Assembly: GCA_025991245.1 (NCBI GenBank)
Contig: BQMJ01000034.1
Span: forward strand, 160,218 to 224,217
Reading direction: 5' to 3'
From: Galdieria partita
Lineage: Eukaryota > Rhodophyta > Bangiophyceae > Galdieriales > Galdieriaceae
Length of the DNA: 64,000 nt
Shown: one piece after another, positions 23,988-35,976 of the stretch
Position numbering within the stretch: the stretch's first letter is position 1
Layout: each line of letters starts with the position of its first letter
Position numbers and translations under genes: made by a program
Notes under the pieces: model-generated
Told to the model about the DNA's origin: nothing
Databases searched by the model: none
The model's input: only the letters and a program-made list of their open reading frames with translations

Positions 23988-26433
23988 TTAGGAAAAGGAA
24001 GTAATGAATATATCAGATAGATCTTCCGACTCTTTCAGAAACAGCCCCTTTTCGTTGGCTAAATGTAATAGGCAGATAAATAGATAAGGAGGTGTAATGT
24101 CTTTTCTATCACGCTCACTAAACTGCTCCGATAACTTGGTTACCTAACGAATAGCCAAGTCTTAGCATCACTTTCCAACAATTCAAAAATTTCTCACCAT
24201 TTGTTGCAATGATAGTAATGTCTCATTGGTGCTGTTTGAGGAAGCTTCCTGCAAGCTTTCACTTTCATTGGAAGAAAAAGTACCTTGTTCTGAAATGATT
24301 CTCCACATGTCTTGTTTCAGTTGACGAATGTCAACATTCTTTGCCATAGTAGCAAAGGGAATATCAACCTAATCCGGAATTAAGTTAGTCTAAAAACCAA
24401 GAAAGAGATGGATGATATTTACAACCTTTTCAACTTTGTATGGTTGTTCAACAAACTCCAATTCTTCCATATTCGTTGTAGTAGATGGTTCCCAATAGGA
24501 AGTTGAATTGTTTCCAACAGCTGCACTCAATTCTTCATCTTGATTTCCTATGAAATCATAATGAATGTCTTCTTCCTCTAGTCCGTTCGTATTCCAATGA
24601 TCAGGATGACGATGATAATGACTGTCCGTGCCCTTGATTGTCTTCTTCACGAGGTATGTAGGTTTCAGAAAGAGGCGAAAGAGGTCAGACGGTTGATAAT
24701 GCAAATCAGGGGGTAGAAGATTGGTGGAATCCTCATCTTTCAACCAAGAAGCGTTGGACAATAAAATACTGTTTGGATTCTTCGGTTGAGAAAATGCACT
24801 ACAAAAGTCCACATCCTCCACAGGCTTTGAAAAGTCCAACAATTTATCCACTTTGCTTCGATGTCTCTTTTCTATTTTTCTTTCTCCTTTATGTTCATTT
24901 GTAGAAAGGTATACATTTCGAACACCTGAAAAATACTTCCAATGTGTGGGACCAGCCCAGGAAAGAGCAAGAAGACGTTGCAACTTGTTGTCATTCCATT
25001 TCATGTTGCTTTCTGTATTTCCATTGAATAATTCTCCTACTTGGAACATATCAGCACCATGTGCAAACATTTCAGTAATCCACTGCTTTTGTTCCTCTTC
25101 ATCCTATCGAGTTGAATTAGCAACACAGTTTTTTAACGAAAACTCTAAGTACCATTCCTGAGACTTCCTCTAACGGGAAGGTTTCTCCATTAGAACTTGT
25201 CCATTTTGCTTCCATAGCCCATTCTTCATTCCAAGACTCCAATTCTAAGCCATCATACGAATCCATATAAACCGAACTATAATCAATAGGTGCCCATTCC
25301 TGTGTATCGTTCCTCATCATTTCAGGATTCTCAACAGTAACATTCGGTGGTAACTGATTTTCCTTGTTGGTGATAGAATGACCAACACTTTGAACGTATT
25401 TCATCATTCCTGGACATATCGCATTCTTATAAGCAACATCCGTAGAAAATGAGTCGGCCTGATTTTGCAGACTCTTTTTTACAAAGTTGTAGCCATCTTG
25501 ATATTTTTGTAATGGAGTGATTCCGATACATCCGTTTTGTAAAGAAGCAAAAAAGGGTTGTTGAGAATCAAACACCAAATGACACGCTCCATCCTTACAA
25601 GGCTCTTGAGACAATTTCAATGCATGTAACAAGGAATTGTTCGTTTCTGTGTTGTGAATAGCACGTGAAATGACTTGAAATAGAGGATCCAACATATGCT
25701 CCACGTCATAAGTTTTTACAGATATATTGTCCATATTCTTTTCCAGTGTACATTCCCCTTGGGTTCGTGATTTGCTATGTTTCTTTTTGACGGCTGATAG
25801 CTCAACTGTCTCTTCCGAATCATCCTCTTCGACAACCTCGTTCTCTGGTTGTCCACCTGAACGAGTAAGATCACCTAAAACACTATATGCACTCGTATGC
25901 ACGGAATCGACTCGATAAGAATATATTTTAGTGCTGGCATCCAAAGTAACTCCTGCGAGCTGAAAGTTGGCTTCAGTTGGTTCTTCCGTTTCTTGGTTTG
26001 GATCCTCTTCGGTCTTTATTTCACCATTGACAACCAAACTACGCAAATGATCGATAAGCGCAAGTGACCAAGAATTTTTAGCATTGATTTTGTTATCTCG
26101 ACACAACTTGATGGTTGTAGAATACAGCTGTGCAAGTTGCCTTGGGTCCAGTTTTTCTTCTAAAGTTGCATTGCTTACTTCGACTTGTTTCGATGTTGTC
26201 TGGAAGAGATTTTGTTCTTTTTTCGCTTTTCGAGCTGCTTGCTTTTCCGCTTCGTCATCGTTGAAGCGTAACGGAGTCCCTATAGTAGCAGAAGTTGATT
26301 GTTGAAGTTCTGGGGTCTTTATTAACACGCTCGAATGAGGTGAATTCCTAAAGAAACTACTCAGTCTTCTTCGCGGTGTCTTATCACTTTTAGGTGTTGT
26401 CCAAGTTGACTCTTGGAACAGCCTTTCTTCCAT
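23988..26433 (-). CDS. CAPH: Condensin complex subunit H (barren/CAP-H, kleisin)
   Basis: Kleisin subunit that bridges the SMC2/SMC4 heads in mitotic chromosome condensation. The start MEERLFQESTW at 26433 is followed by a basic Ser-rich region, then FNDDEAEKQAARKAKKEQ. Next is the N-terminal kleisin helix block LCRDNKINAKNSWSLALIDH and the CAP-H hallmark LDASTKIYSYRVDSVHTSAY. An acidic middle follows, then YDYIGNQ-type blocks and VDIRQLKQDMW. After a 54-nt intron (GTGAGA...TTAG near 24,140-24,195) the winged-helix end reads YLFICLLHLANEKGLFLKES, then EDLSDIFI, ending at 23988. Block order matches the family throughout. The gene is apparently complete, with a few short introns near the 3' end. 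Confidence 0.92.
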
Positions 26434-26737
26434 CCGTACTTGAAATTCCTTTTCAAATTTGGCGGGTTACAACCAACAGATGGGTCAAGAGCACCCCAAA
26501 GAAACATTCGCTGTCTTTCATTGGATTCCGTTTAAAATGATTTATTCCAAGCTCTTTCCGAATGTTATAATGAAATAGCAAAGCTGCACAAGTTATTCTT
26601 AGAAAAGAAATATCTTGCAGTCATACAATTGTACATCTACATCTGAAACTCTATGAAAATAAAATAAACATAATGACGCCAGTAGTACAAAGTTCCCTGT
26701 AGTAAATACTAACAGCGCAAGTAACCAACCATCAATA
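26434..26737. other. Intergenic spacer, nothing recognised
   Basis: 304 bp between the condensin gene start and the stop of the ubiquitin-like gene, both on the minus strand. It should hold the CAPH promoter. No ORF, RNA gene or repeat stands out. Confidence 0.5.
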
Positions 26738-27740
26738 TCAGTCTCCAGAATGTCCAGAAGGGGGCTCTTGTTCATGAGTCATCAACCAAGTTGAACGAAG
26801 AATACCAAATAACAAGTTCCCGACAACTCCTGCCAAAATGCCCAACTTCCTTTTTCGTGGTAGGCCTCTATCTAATAAAAACACCAACACAATAATACCC
26901 AAAAGAAAACCAACCAATAAACCAAATACGAAATCATGAACAGTTCCCTCATTCTCTCCAAAAAGAGAATCGTCGTTAAAAGCTCCACCTTCCAAGTCCC
27001 CAACTGTTATTTCATGAGTAGAGGCATCAGCCATCCATCTTTCTTCGAGTTCTCTCAAATCTCCTGTATCTTCCAAATGGTCAGGGTTCAGCCCTTGACT
27101 ACGAGCAAATTGTCTCCTAAGAACTGCTATTTCTTCTTCTGTGAATCCTGCCTCACGAAGACGGTCCAAGCCACGATATTCTGAGTGGGGATCAGCTGCT
27201 GGGATGCGAGTCTGCAATCGTTCACTTCTTTCGTGATTGTTACTATGACGACCAGACTTTGGAAATAAAAAGTTATTCTCGAGTTACAAGCTCCAAGAGA
27301 AACAAATAACTTACCGCTACGTTGACTTCATCTGAGATGACGCAATGGACATATGAACCATCTTCTACTTTCGAGTCTACTAACCTATACTCAAATATGT
27401 TGTTCTATACACCAATTGCCCAACTTTGTCTACAAGCACATACCTCGAAGTACCTTCACTTAATAACTTTCCTGAATAAATAAGACGAATCCTAAGATTC
27501 AACAAGTTTTAACACAAAGCTGGACAGTTTCCCAACACAAATATCACCCAAAAAAGATACCTACCGCTTTGCTTTGGGGTCTAGCTTCTTCTCTTGAAAA
27601 ATCTGCGGTCTCTCCATCAGTTCTTTCATACAGAAGGAAAGAACATAACAAACCTTATCTTTTAACTCGTCTACAGTGGCGTCCTGTTCCACTTGAAAAG
27701 TGGAAACACTTCCATCTGGTAATCCTACCCGTAACTGCAT
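26738..27740 (-). CDS. Ubiquitin-like domain, two-pass membrane protein (Dsc3/TMUB-like)
   Basis: Start MQLRVGLPDGSVSTFQVEQD at 27740 opens a ubiquitin-like domain. It continues across short introns as KIFQEKKLDPKAKRIRLIYS, GKLLSEGTS and VEDGSYVHCVIS (the IRLIYSGKLL and YxHCVIS strands are typical). The 159-codon last exon has GLDRLREAGFTEEEIAVLRR, the pattern of the Dsc3/DUF2407 C-terminal region. Two hydrophobic segments follow (FVFGLLVGFLLGIIVLVFLL and GILAGVVGNLLFGI). Dsc3 is a subunit of a Golgi/ER ubiquitin ligase complex. Whether this protein does that job is inference. It starts 39 bp after the METTL26-like stop. Confidence 0.75.
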
Positions 27741-27779
27741 AACTCTTAATTTCTACTGTCTGTTGGGTAACTAAAAGAT

Positions 27780-28773
27780 TTATTGCTTTCTGAATAACAA
27801 AGCCGTATTCGAAGCCGGCATTTCCGAAACTTCCACACATTCCAACTATCTTCATGTTTATATTCCAAATAATTGCAAAGAATGGAGCAAAGCTTGCCTG
27901 ATTTTCCTTTGCCAAACGTTGCATATCTTTTACGTCACGTAAACCAAACTACATATAGATGGGTTTATCACTTCATATTCCAATTGTATAATATGTTTTA
28001 CCTCGGGATGAGTGGATCGAAGCATCTCGTCAAAGTTCTTGTTGGATTCTGTTGACAGCAAGTAAGAAAACTAAAGTAGAATGGAAAACACCTACCGCTG
28101 GTATATTGGCCATCCACTTTGCAAGCTGCATAAATGAATAAGAAACCACCTGGATTCAATAAGCTTGACTAGATGAGAATTTGCTCTAGAATAGGAGACA
28201 AACTTACTTTTTTGACTTTTGAAACAGTTGCAAATGCAACGCTCGAGGAGATACATGAATACAATTTATGGCAATAATAAGATCGAACTATACATACTTA
28301 TGAGAGTTTCCAAGAAATTTTTAAAGTTCACATTACCGGAGCCTTTTTCTCGACAGCACCCCAATCTTCTTGTGAAGCATCCAACCAAATGGGTTCATCT
28401 ATATTAGGAATAGAAGCAACTCGCTGTTGGAGTTGTTCCAAATTCTCTTTATCGATATCCGTCGGCTATAGGAAAAAACATTCATATGGAGATCTCTTCA
28501 GAGCAACACAAACATACCACAAATCTCCATTTGGGAAGTTTTTCAGCAAAGTACGTCATGTGCTGTCCAATACCACTGGCAACCTTAGACCAATTATGAG
28601 TTTCATATGATAGATACAACGTTTTATTATACCTCAAGTGCAGTGCCCTTTTCAGGCAAATATTTCGAAAGCATATCAAATATAGGATATTTACTTCTTT
28701 CCGCAGCTGAAGTATAGCGTTGTTTGTAGGTTTCTTTGTCTCCAAATGGATAGCGAAACTCCTGTTTCTCCAT
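27780..28773 (-). CDS. METTL26/UPF0585 family methyltransferase-like protein
   Basis: SAM-fold protein of the DUF938 family, whose substrate is unknown. The start [11 protein letters not shown] at 28773 matches the short family N-terminus; the frame extends upstream only through a TTG. Blocks: [40 protein letters not shown] (SAM-binding GxGxx loop), [32 protein letters not shown]-type, [29 protein letters not shown]. The usual ending ([16 protein letters not shown]) is reached in frame only if a 52-nt intron beginning GCAAGC and ending GATAG is removed, i.e. a GC-AG intron. Several other short introns. Divergent from KRR1, 52 bp apart. Confidence 0.82.
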
Positions 28774-28825
28774 ATCAATCCAAATTATTCGACGCAGCAC
28801 TTCCAATGAATTGTTGACAGTCCGA
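28774..28825. promoter_or_regulatory. 52-bp divergent start-to-start spacer
   Basis: The METTL26-like gene (-) and KRR1 (+) start 52 bp apart. Transcription of both must initiate here or inside the opposite gene, so a shared bidirectional promoter is likely. No clear TATA box is visible. Confidence 0.35.
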
Positions 28826-29934
<1,109 letters not shown>

Positions 29935-30836
29935 AGTTTTTCTATCTTTGGACAATATGATGGAAGAACGGATTGGGAATAACGATAATATCGGGGATAG
30001 TGTTTTTGATGATATTTGTCACTTTGAAAATTCGTTTGTATGGATCTACACAGCAGAAGGGGACAAACCCAAAGCCAAATGATTTCTTATCGCCCATTGG
30101 ACATTTGCCTATTTTTAGTAGCCAACTTTTGAAAACTTTTTTTGGGTTTTGGTTTTTGAAATGTTGTACTCAGTCTTCATCATCTATATAAGCTTTAGAG
30201 TTGTAGAGACCATCTTTAGATTCTTCTTATGTTATATAGTTGTGTTATTTTTACTATTAGAAGTTTGTTTCAACAATTTTATGTGTTTTCTACAAGGAAT
30301 TGTTCCAAATGAACTAAATATCAAATGAATATCTTTGTATTCTGGAACACAAGATTGGAGAATAAAAGCATAATCTTCCAGAATGTCCAGTTGCACTGAC
30401 TCAATGCCCGACGCAGAAATCCGGAAGCATCTTTTTGTTGGTTCTCAGCATCGCACGAGAAAGTGAGCGATTAGTAAGCTGAGCTTTGCCAAGTATTAGA
30501 TGTCATATTCTACTTGAGTTTTCTAGAAGCACATGAATAGCTTCTTAGACAGTTTTTGAAGGTTGTGTTGAGGTTTATTGTTTCTAGTTGGCACACGAAG
30601 AGAGGTTCGGTTACTTTGGTTACACAACTTGAGTTTCCTAGTAAGTATATATAAATAGAGAAAGTAGGTTGAGTATACTATAGAAAGAGTTTCAATAACT
30701 TGTTGGATAGGTTTTGTATTTTTTAAGGTAGTTATAGTTGGTGACTGGACAGTTTTTTTACAACCAAGTTTCTATCTGATCGTAAGGGTTTTGAATTGAT
30801 TGGTCTCTGTTTCCTTTACCATAGTTCTTGAAGAAT
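29935..30836 (+). other. Long spacer / probable 5' leader of the KH gene
   Basis: 902 bp without a supportable gene between KRR1 and the KH-domain gene, both on the plus strand. It is T-rich in its second half. A segment near 30,400-30,480 is less AT-rich than its surroundings but shows no tRNA, C/D-box or H/ACA signature I can defend. It probably contains KRR1's 3' end and the promoter and leader of the next gene. Confidence 0.4.
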
Positions 30837-32297
30837 ATGACAGGTCACTCCTTGTTTGGATGTATTGATGCTTTGTATCAAAGAGAAGTTGAAGCCATTT
30901 TCTCTCTTCAATTTGTAGATCCAGTCTCTCTCAAGAGCCAATCTGATTCTTCTTCTGTACAGATGGGTGGTTTATGGTCGCCTTCTCTTTCTTCTTTACA
31001 CGAGAGCATGGGACCTGCTCTGATGAACGTGACACAACATATTATAGATAATCCAACTACTCAAGACTCGGACTCGATTCCCAGTGATAAAGAATCTTTG
31101 GAGTTTCAAAGAGTTACCAATGCTATGTCAGCCACTTCTTTATCTCAAAACGTGGAACGTCAGCAACCTGTTAAATTGAGACTTTATGGCTATATTGCCC
31201 AAGTGTTGCGTCTCATTCGGTTACTTACGGTTCCCAATAGCACTTTAGAAATGATAGGAACCGTGACTTTTTCTCTAAAGTTGAATGAAGAGGAACAAAA
31301 ATATTTGTGTGAAGGTGATGAAAAGAATTTTTTTCGTTGGATTGTATCGAGGAGTGCAGCTTCAGTACAGTTGGAATGTGCATCTAGTTCAAGAGATTCT
31401 TCACACGTTATCATTTCTGGCAAGTTTGAATGTGTGATAAAGGCTTATGACTTAGTTGCAGAGTTGTTGGATCCTCAAAGGAGAGGAAAGCATCCTGTGG
31501 AAGAAGTGGAGACAAAGTCACATAATAGCGAAGTGAAGCAAAGTTCTGGTTTAGATTCTGCTTCAGAGTTTCCAGCAGTTTGGCTTACTTTACAAGAGTC
31601 ATCCTTAGCTGATCCCTTTTCTTCTCGTCAACAGTCTCCCGTTTCACGTCATTTTTCGGATTGGGTTGTTCCTCCCTCGTTGGTTAGTTCACATAATACT
31701 TTGAGTAATCATTATCATCCTACTTCCAATGCAGTTTCTTCTCATTCATTTCTTTCTTCTTCCGCCCCTTCTCCTAGTATGAATCATACATTGTCTTCTA
31801 TTTCACATACGAATAATAATAATAATAAGAAAGAAGAGATTATTAGTCGTTCACTTCCTATTAGTGCTGATTTAGGGGGAGTGGTAGTTGGAAGAGGTGG
31901 AACAATGATCAACAGAGTACGTCGTGACTTTGGTGTTGAAGTGGATATCAATCCAGGGGAGACTTCTGTACGATTGAGAGGGCCTAAAAGTTCAGTTGAT
32001 GCTGCTTTTCGTTTTTATGAAAAGAAATTGGAACATGCTTTAAGGAAAAGAGGAGAGTTTCATATTTCACCCACGAAGTTTTCCGAAGAAATGGAATCTC
32101 CTGAAGGAGATGGAGGCATAAGTTGCTCACCATTTTCATTACCAAATTCCGCATTTTCTCATCATCCTTCAACTTCTCCTCCACATTCCATTCCAAGTTT
32201 GATGCCAGTCAATGACTCTCAATTCGACGATGGCTTTGCAGGCGATCGGAATCTCTTTGGAGAATTATTACCCAACATTCGTCATCGTCATTGGTAA
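30837..32297 (+). CDS. KH-domain RNA-binding protein
   Basis: Single-exon, 486-residue protein. The start is the first ATG in frame; the frame extends three codons upstream to a TTG. A first region (residues ~110-220: PVKLRLYGYIAQVLRLIRLL, then MIGTVTFSLKLNEEEQKYLC) may be a degenerate KH-like fold. The clear KH domain is at about residues 350-410: ISADLGGVVVGRGGTMINRV with the GxxG loop (GRGG), then RRDFGVEVDINPGETSVRLR and GPKSSVDAAFRFYEKKLEHA. The rest is Ser/His/Asn/Pro-rich and presumably disordered, including an AAT-repeat-encoded Asn run. Function beyond RNA binding cannot be inferred. Confidence 0.82.
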   Translation: MTGHSLFGCIDALYQREVEAIFSLQFVDPVSLKSQSDSSSVQMGGLWSPSLSSLHESMGPALMNVTQHIIDNPTTQDSDSIPSDKESLEFQRVTNAMSATSLSQNVERQQPVKLRLYGYIAQVLRLIRLLTVPNSTLEMIGTVTFSLKLNEEEQKYLCEGDEKNFFRWIVSRSAASVQLECASSSRDSSHVIISGKFECVIKAYDLVAELLDPQRRGKHPVEEVETKSHNSEVKQSSGLDSASEFPAVWLTLQESSLADPFSSRQQSPVSRHFSDWVVPPSLVSSHNTLSNHYHPTSNAVSSHSFLSSSAPSPSMNHTLSSISHTNNNNNKKEEIISRSLPISADLGGVVVGRGGTMINRVRRDFGVEVDINPGETSVRLRGPKSSVDAAFRFYEKKLEHALRKRGEFHISPTKFSEEMESPEGDGGISCSPFSLPNSAFSHHPSTSPPHSIPSLMPVNDSQFDDGFAGDRNLFGELLPNIRHRHW

Positions 32298-32511
32298 AGT
32301 ATTTTGATTAGTTAAGTGTGTTGGAACTTGTTTGGATACAGTTTTTGTAGAAGAAAAAGGATTCCTTTCAAACTATGTGTATATAGTTGGCTTCCTTTGT
32401 TAGAAAAGTACGTCAACGTGGGTTTTCTCCTGCCAAAAGGATACTACACTTTACTACATTTTCTTCTTTTTTTGAAACTAGTTTGTGTCTTATAAAAAGT
32501 TTGTTTTGCTT

Positions 32512-32911
32512 TTATTTACTTTTGTAACTTTCGGTCATTTTTTGTACAGTTGCTTTGGTATCCTGTGATAGTTGTTGAAAAGAGTCGGGTAAACGAACTA
32601 GTCTATTTTCCAAAGCATCTAAGCTTCGATTCCACCAAGTTACCGCCTTATTTCTCAAATGAACTTCCAATGATTCCTACAACACCAGTTGAACCCCAAC
32701 TGCAGAGGGCCGTCCAAGTCATACAACCTACCTGGGTTGGCTGGGAACGAATATCCCTTTCTTCTTCCTTAGACAAAAGATTCGAACGATGAGAAAACAA
32801 GTTGAGCATATTTTCTGTGCTATTCCAAACATCTTGATGTAAAATATAATATTGTGCACCTCCTATACCTAAACCCAATAGAAACGATGCCATCGCTGCT
32901 CGACTCCACAT
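32512..32911 (-). CDS. Small single-pass membrane protein, uncharacterised
   Basis: Two exons (32911-32732 and 32676-32512) with a 55-nt intron (GTAGGT...TGTAG), phase 0, giving 114 residues. The N-terminus MWSRAAMASFLLGLGIGGAQ is an Arg then a Gly-rich hydrophobic helix, like small mitochondrial inner-membrane (MICOS MIC12/MIC13-type) proteins. The remainder is amphipathic and charged (VTWWNRSLDALENRLVRLPD, then QDTKATVQKMTESYK). The MICOS idea is a guess from size and layout. An upstream extension in frame to 32983 would overlap the SEC6 start and is less likely. Confidence 0.6.
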
Positions 32912-32967
32912 CACAAAGAGAGAGCCGTTGGACAAAGTCAATAGAACAACAATAGCTTTGGAAGCGA
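32912..32967. promoter_or_regulatory. 56-bp divergent start-to-start spacer
   Basis: Separates the small membrane-protein gene (-) from SEC6 (+). Presumably a shared bidirectional promoter. No recognisable element. Confidence 0.35.
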
Positions 32968-35889
32968 ATGAGTTTGAAACCAAACAAGTCGGAAGAGACT
33001 TGGAACACTTTAAAGGACAAGGATAAAATACGAATAGATGCTTCTAAAGAAGTAGCAGCTATTCTTTCCAAAGCTGAAGTAAAAACTACAGTTGAGAAAA
33101 AGAAGAAAGGCAAACACCAACACAAATATGAACAAACGACGCTCAACATAGAATTGATAGAACAGGCTGTGGATTTTCATAGTAAAAAGTTGCAATCAAG
33201 AAAAGAAGAAATGCTATCTACTATGGCCACTTTGTTTCCTACGGGTTCCACCTCGTTAGAAGAGCTGAAGCAGTCTTCTCAAAGTTTAGTTAACGCTCTA
33301 AGTGGAATTGGGAAGGAAATGGAAATGTCAAAAGAACTTTTCGGTGACTTACCCAAAGAAATTCGAGTGCTGCTTAGAGTTGCTGCGTATGTTATTGCTG
33401 CACAAAGAGACGCTGAGGAAATGGCTCAAGTGGAAGTGGAAGCTTCCAAAGTTAGTTCTTTATTGGCTTTTGGAGATGGACAGGAATTGGATATCTTTCA
33501 AGTAGATAGTGCTTTAAGAAGATTAGCATTGAAGCGAGAACAGATTATTCAACGTTCATTTGGCTGTTCTTCTATGTCTTTGACTTCCACGTTGAATGAT
33601 AAAAAGTCGGCTATCGAGTCACTGTGGCAACGTTCGGGAGGAACTGCCGATGTAAAGTTATTGGAAATTTTGCGAAGTCGTGTACGCAATTGTCTTCATC
33701 TCTGTAAAAGTGATCCTTCTATTCTTGTTGCTGCTTTAAGAATATTAGAAAAGAGGTCATTGGTTCAGTTCAAGCTAGGCATTGACTTTTATATGTTTGG
33801 AAAATATTCGGGTATTGAAGATATTGCTACTACTGTGGTAACTTGGAGTATACGTGATGCTGTAGCCGACCTTGCGTTGACTTTTGACAAAGATGCAGCA
33901 AATGCAAGATTCGATTCTTCTTCTCCATCCACTGCAACTCCAATAAAGTCACCTGTTTCAGCTCCTTCTAGTGGAGGATCTACTTTATCCTTTACTCCGA
34001 AATCTGCAAAGACAGAGACAGGAGATCTTATAGAGCAAGTGCTGAATACCGCGGATTTATTGATTGGAAACTTGACATTTGTAGTAGAAGAGGTAGGTTA
34101 ACAAGAAAATGATTTGACTGCTTTTATAAAATAAGCAATTAGGTGGAATCTCGATTTCCTCCAAGACATCGGGTATTTCATTTGTTTATGACTGAAACGT
34201 ACAATCAAGTTGGAGCACTGCTATGGTGGTTGGTTTCCAAGTTGAAAGAGCTTTCAAGTTATGATACTTTGGCAGTTATTTCATGGGTATGTAATAGATT
34301 GGAATCTATATATATATGAATTCATTTACATTCTCTATTAGATTGAAGAATATCATGAGCATCTTCCGAATCTTGTGCCTCCCAATCAAGTTTCAAGTTT
34401 TACTTTGGAAGGTCCATTGGAACGACTCTCTGAAGGATATGCTACTCGTGCAAAGGAATTGATGAAGAAGTGGATTTCAAATATTGTAAAGGTGGATAAA
34501 ACAAGTCTTCTGGAATCCACAGAACAAGGCACATTATATTCCAATGGTCCTTCTGATGTCTTTCGTATTATTAATGAACAACTATCGATTGGTATGTGTG
34601 ATATTTACTTAGAGATGTTTTTACTTATGGGGGTTTGCATTATAGTTGCAGAACATGCCAAACACGGAAGTAATTTGTTGGTTTCTAATGTCTGCGATGC
34701 TTGTGCAGAATGTTTGTTGGAATATCGAAAACTGAGTGTATTGTCTTTGATGGGGATTGAAACAGAAGATGGTGCACTTGAGAGATATTGTGCTATGTCT
34801 AATAATCATCGACGTTGTGGTGTATTATCCTTACAATTCCTTCAACGTGCAAATGAACTTTTGGGTACTCATTTTGGACAAGAATCTCCAGGAGAAGTAA
34901 AATCAGCTTCACAGTTGAATGAGAATCACAATGACTTGGACCAAAATGAAAAGGAATATGTAATTCAAGAAAAGGGTGCAAAGGAAAGAGCTTTTGACTT
35001 GTCATCTTTGCCTTTTTTATTTGCCATTTCTGCTTCCTTTTGTGCCAAACTAGTTGTGCAAGTGATCTTTTTGGATTTGAGTGAAGCATCCAATCTATGG
35101 CCATATTTATATACGGAAGAATGGGAGAATGGCACTGAACCGATTGCAGAATCAGTTATTGAAACTATTAAAGACTTTTTTGAAGACATCGAAGAATTTG
35201 TCGAACAGAAAGAAGATAAACAGGCTGCCGCACTTGCTATTGCTCAAAATATCGCTGAAACATATTTAAAAGAAGCAGCAGAACGTTTTGGAAGTGGAAA
35301 GCGATTGAGACGACTGCTAAGTGGTTTTCGAGGAGATAAACATAAGCATCGCCTGAACGAATTGGACGATGAAGAAAGCACTACGAACAATAGTGAAGCA
35401 AAAAGGCGTTCTGCCAAGAGGTTATTTGGAAAACGCTGTATTGAAAGGCTTCGCGCAGATTTGGAAGCATATTCTAATTATTTCAAGGAATTGGGAAAAC
35501 CAGCAGAAGTGAGCAAGAGACTGGTGGGTATGGATACTTTGGCTGATTTATTAGAGTCATCATCTCCTACTGCAGTTTCAGTGATATATACACGGTTGGT
35601 TCGATATTTGTTACAAAGGTGGGAAGATTCTCAAAGTGGAGCTGATAACTATTTGGAGCAAAGTCGAGGTGCAGCTAGTAGTGTATTGCCAAAGGCTGAA
35701 CGATTGTTACATATGTATAGACCTAGCAGCCTGCAGAAGCTTTTTAGTCACAAATTTGAAGCAAGTCGTCTGAGAGAATGCAATGCTGAATTGAAAAGAA
35801 TTTGGAAGGAGTATGGACCTAGTGCCATAGGAAAAGAAGGAATGGAACTTCATGATGATGAAGAATCGGAAGTGGAGGAAATGATTTGA
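32968..35889 (+). CDS. SEC6: Exocyst complex component SEC6/EXOC3
   Basis: Subunit of the exocyst that tethers secretory vesicles to the plasma membrane. Exons 32968-34092, 34143-34286 and 34342-35889 give 938 residues. The N-terminal half is helical and charged with a lysine-rich patch (EKKKKGKHQHK). The Sec6 core spans the second and third exons: PPRHRVFHLFMTETYNQVGA, DTLAVISWIEEYHEHLPNL, YATRAKELMKKWISNIVKVD, PSDVFRIINEQLSIG. The C-terminal helical bundle follows, with VSKRLVGMDTLADLLESSSP and AERLLHMYRPSSLQKLF. The WIEEYHxHL and D.FRIINEQL blocks are the most family-specific. Ends with an acidic tail (DDEESEVEEMI). Confidence 0.83.
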
Positions 35890-35976
35890 GCCCATCTATC
35901 CCTATTTGAAGAGAGAGAGAGAGAAAAAAAATGCTAAGAATATCCCCACTGTCAAATTGGGCGCCAAAAGAATGAA

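Noticed and set aside
30400-30490. Possible snoRNA or tRNA in the less AT-rich patch upstream of the KH gene
   Set aside because: No cloverleaf, no TTCGA-type T-loop, no paired C/D boxes or ACA tail could be found.
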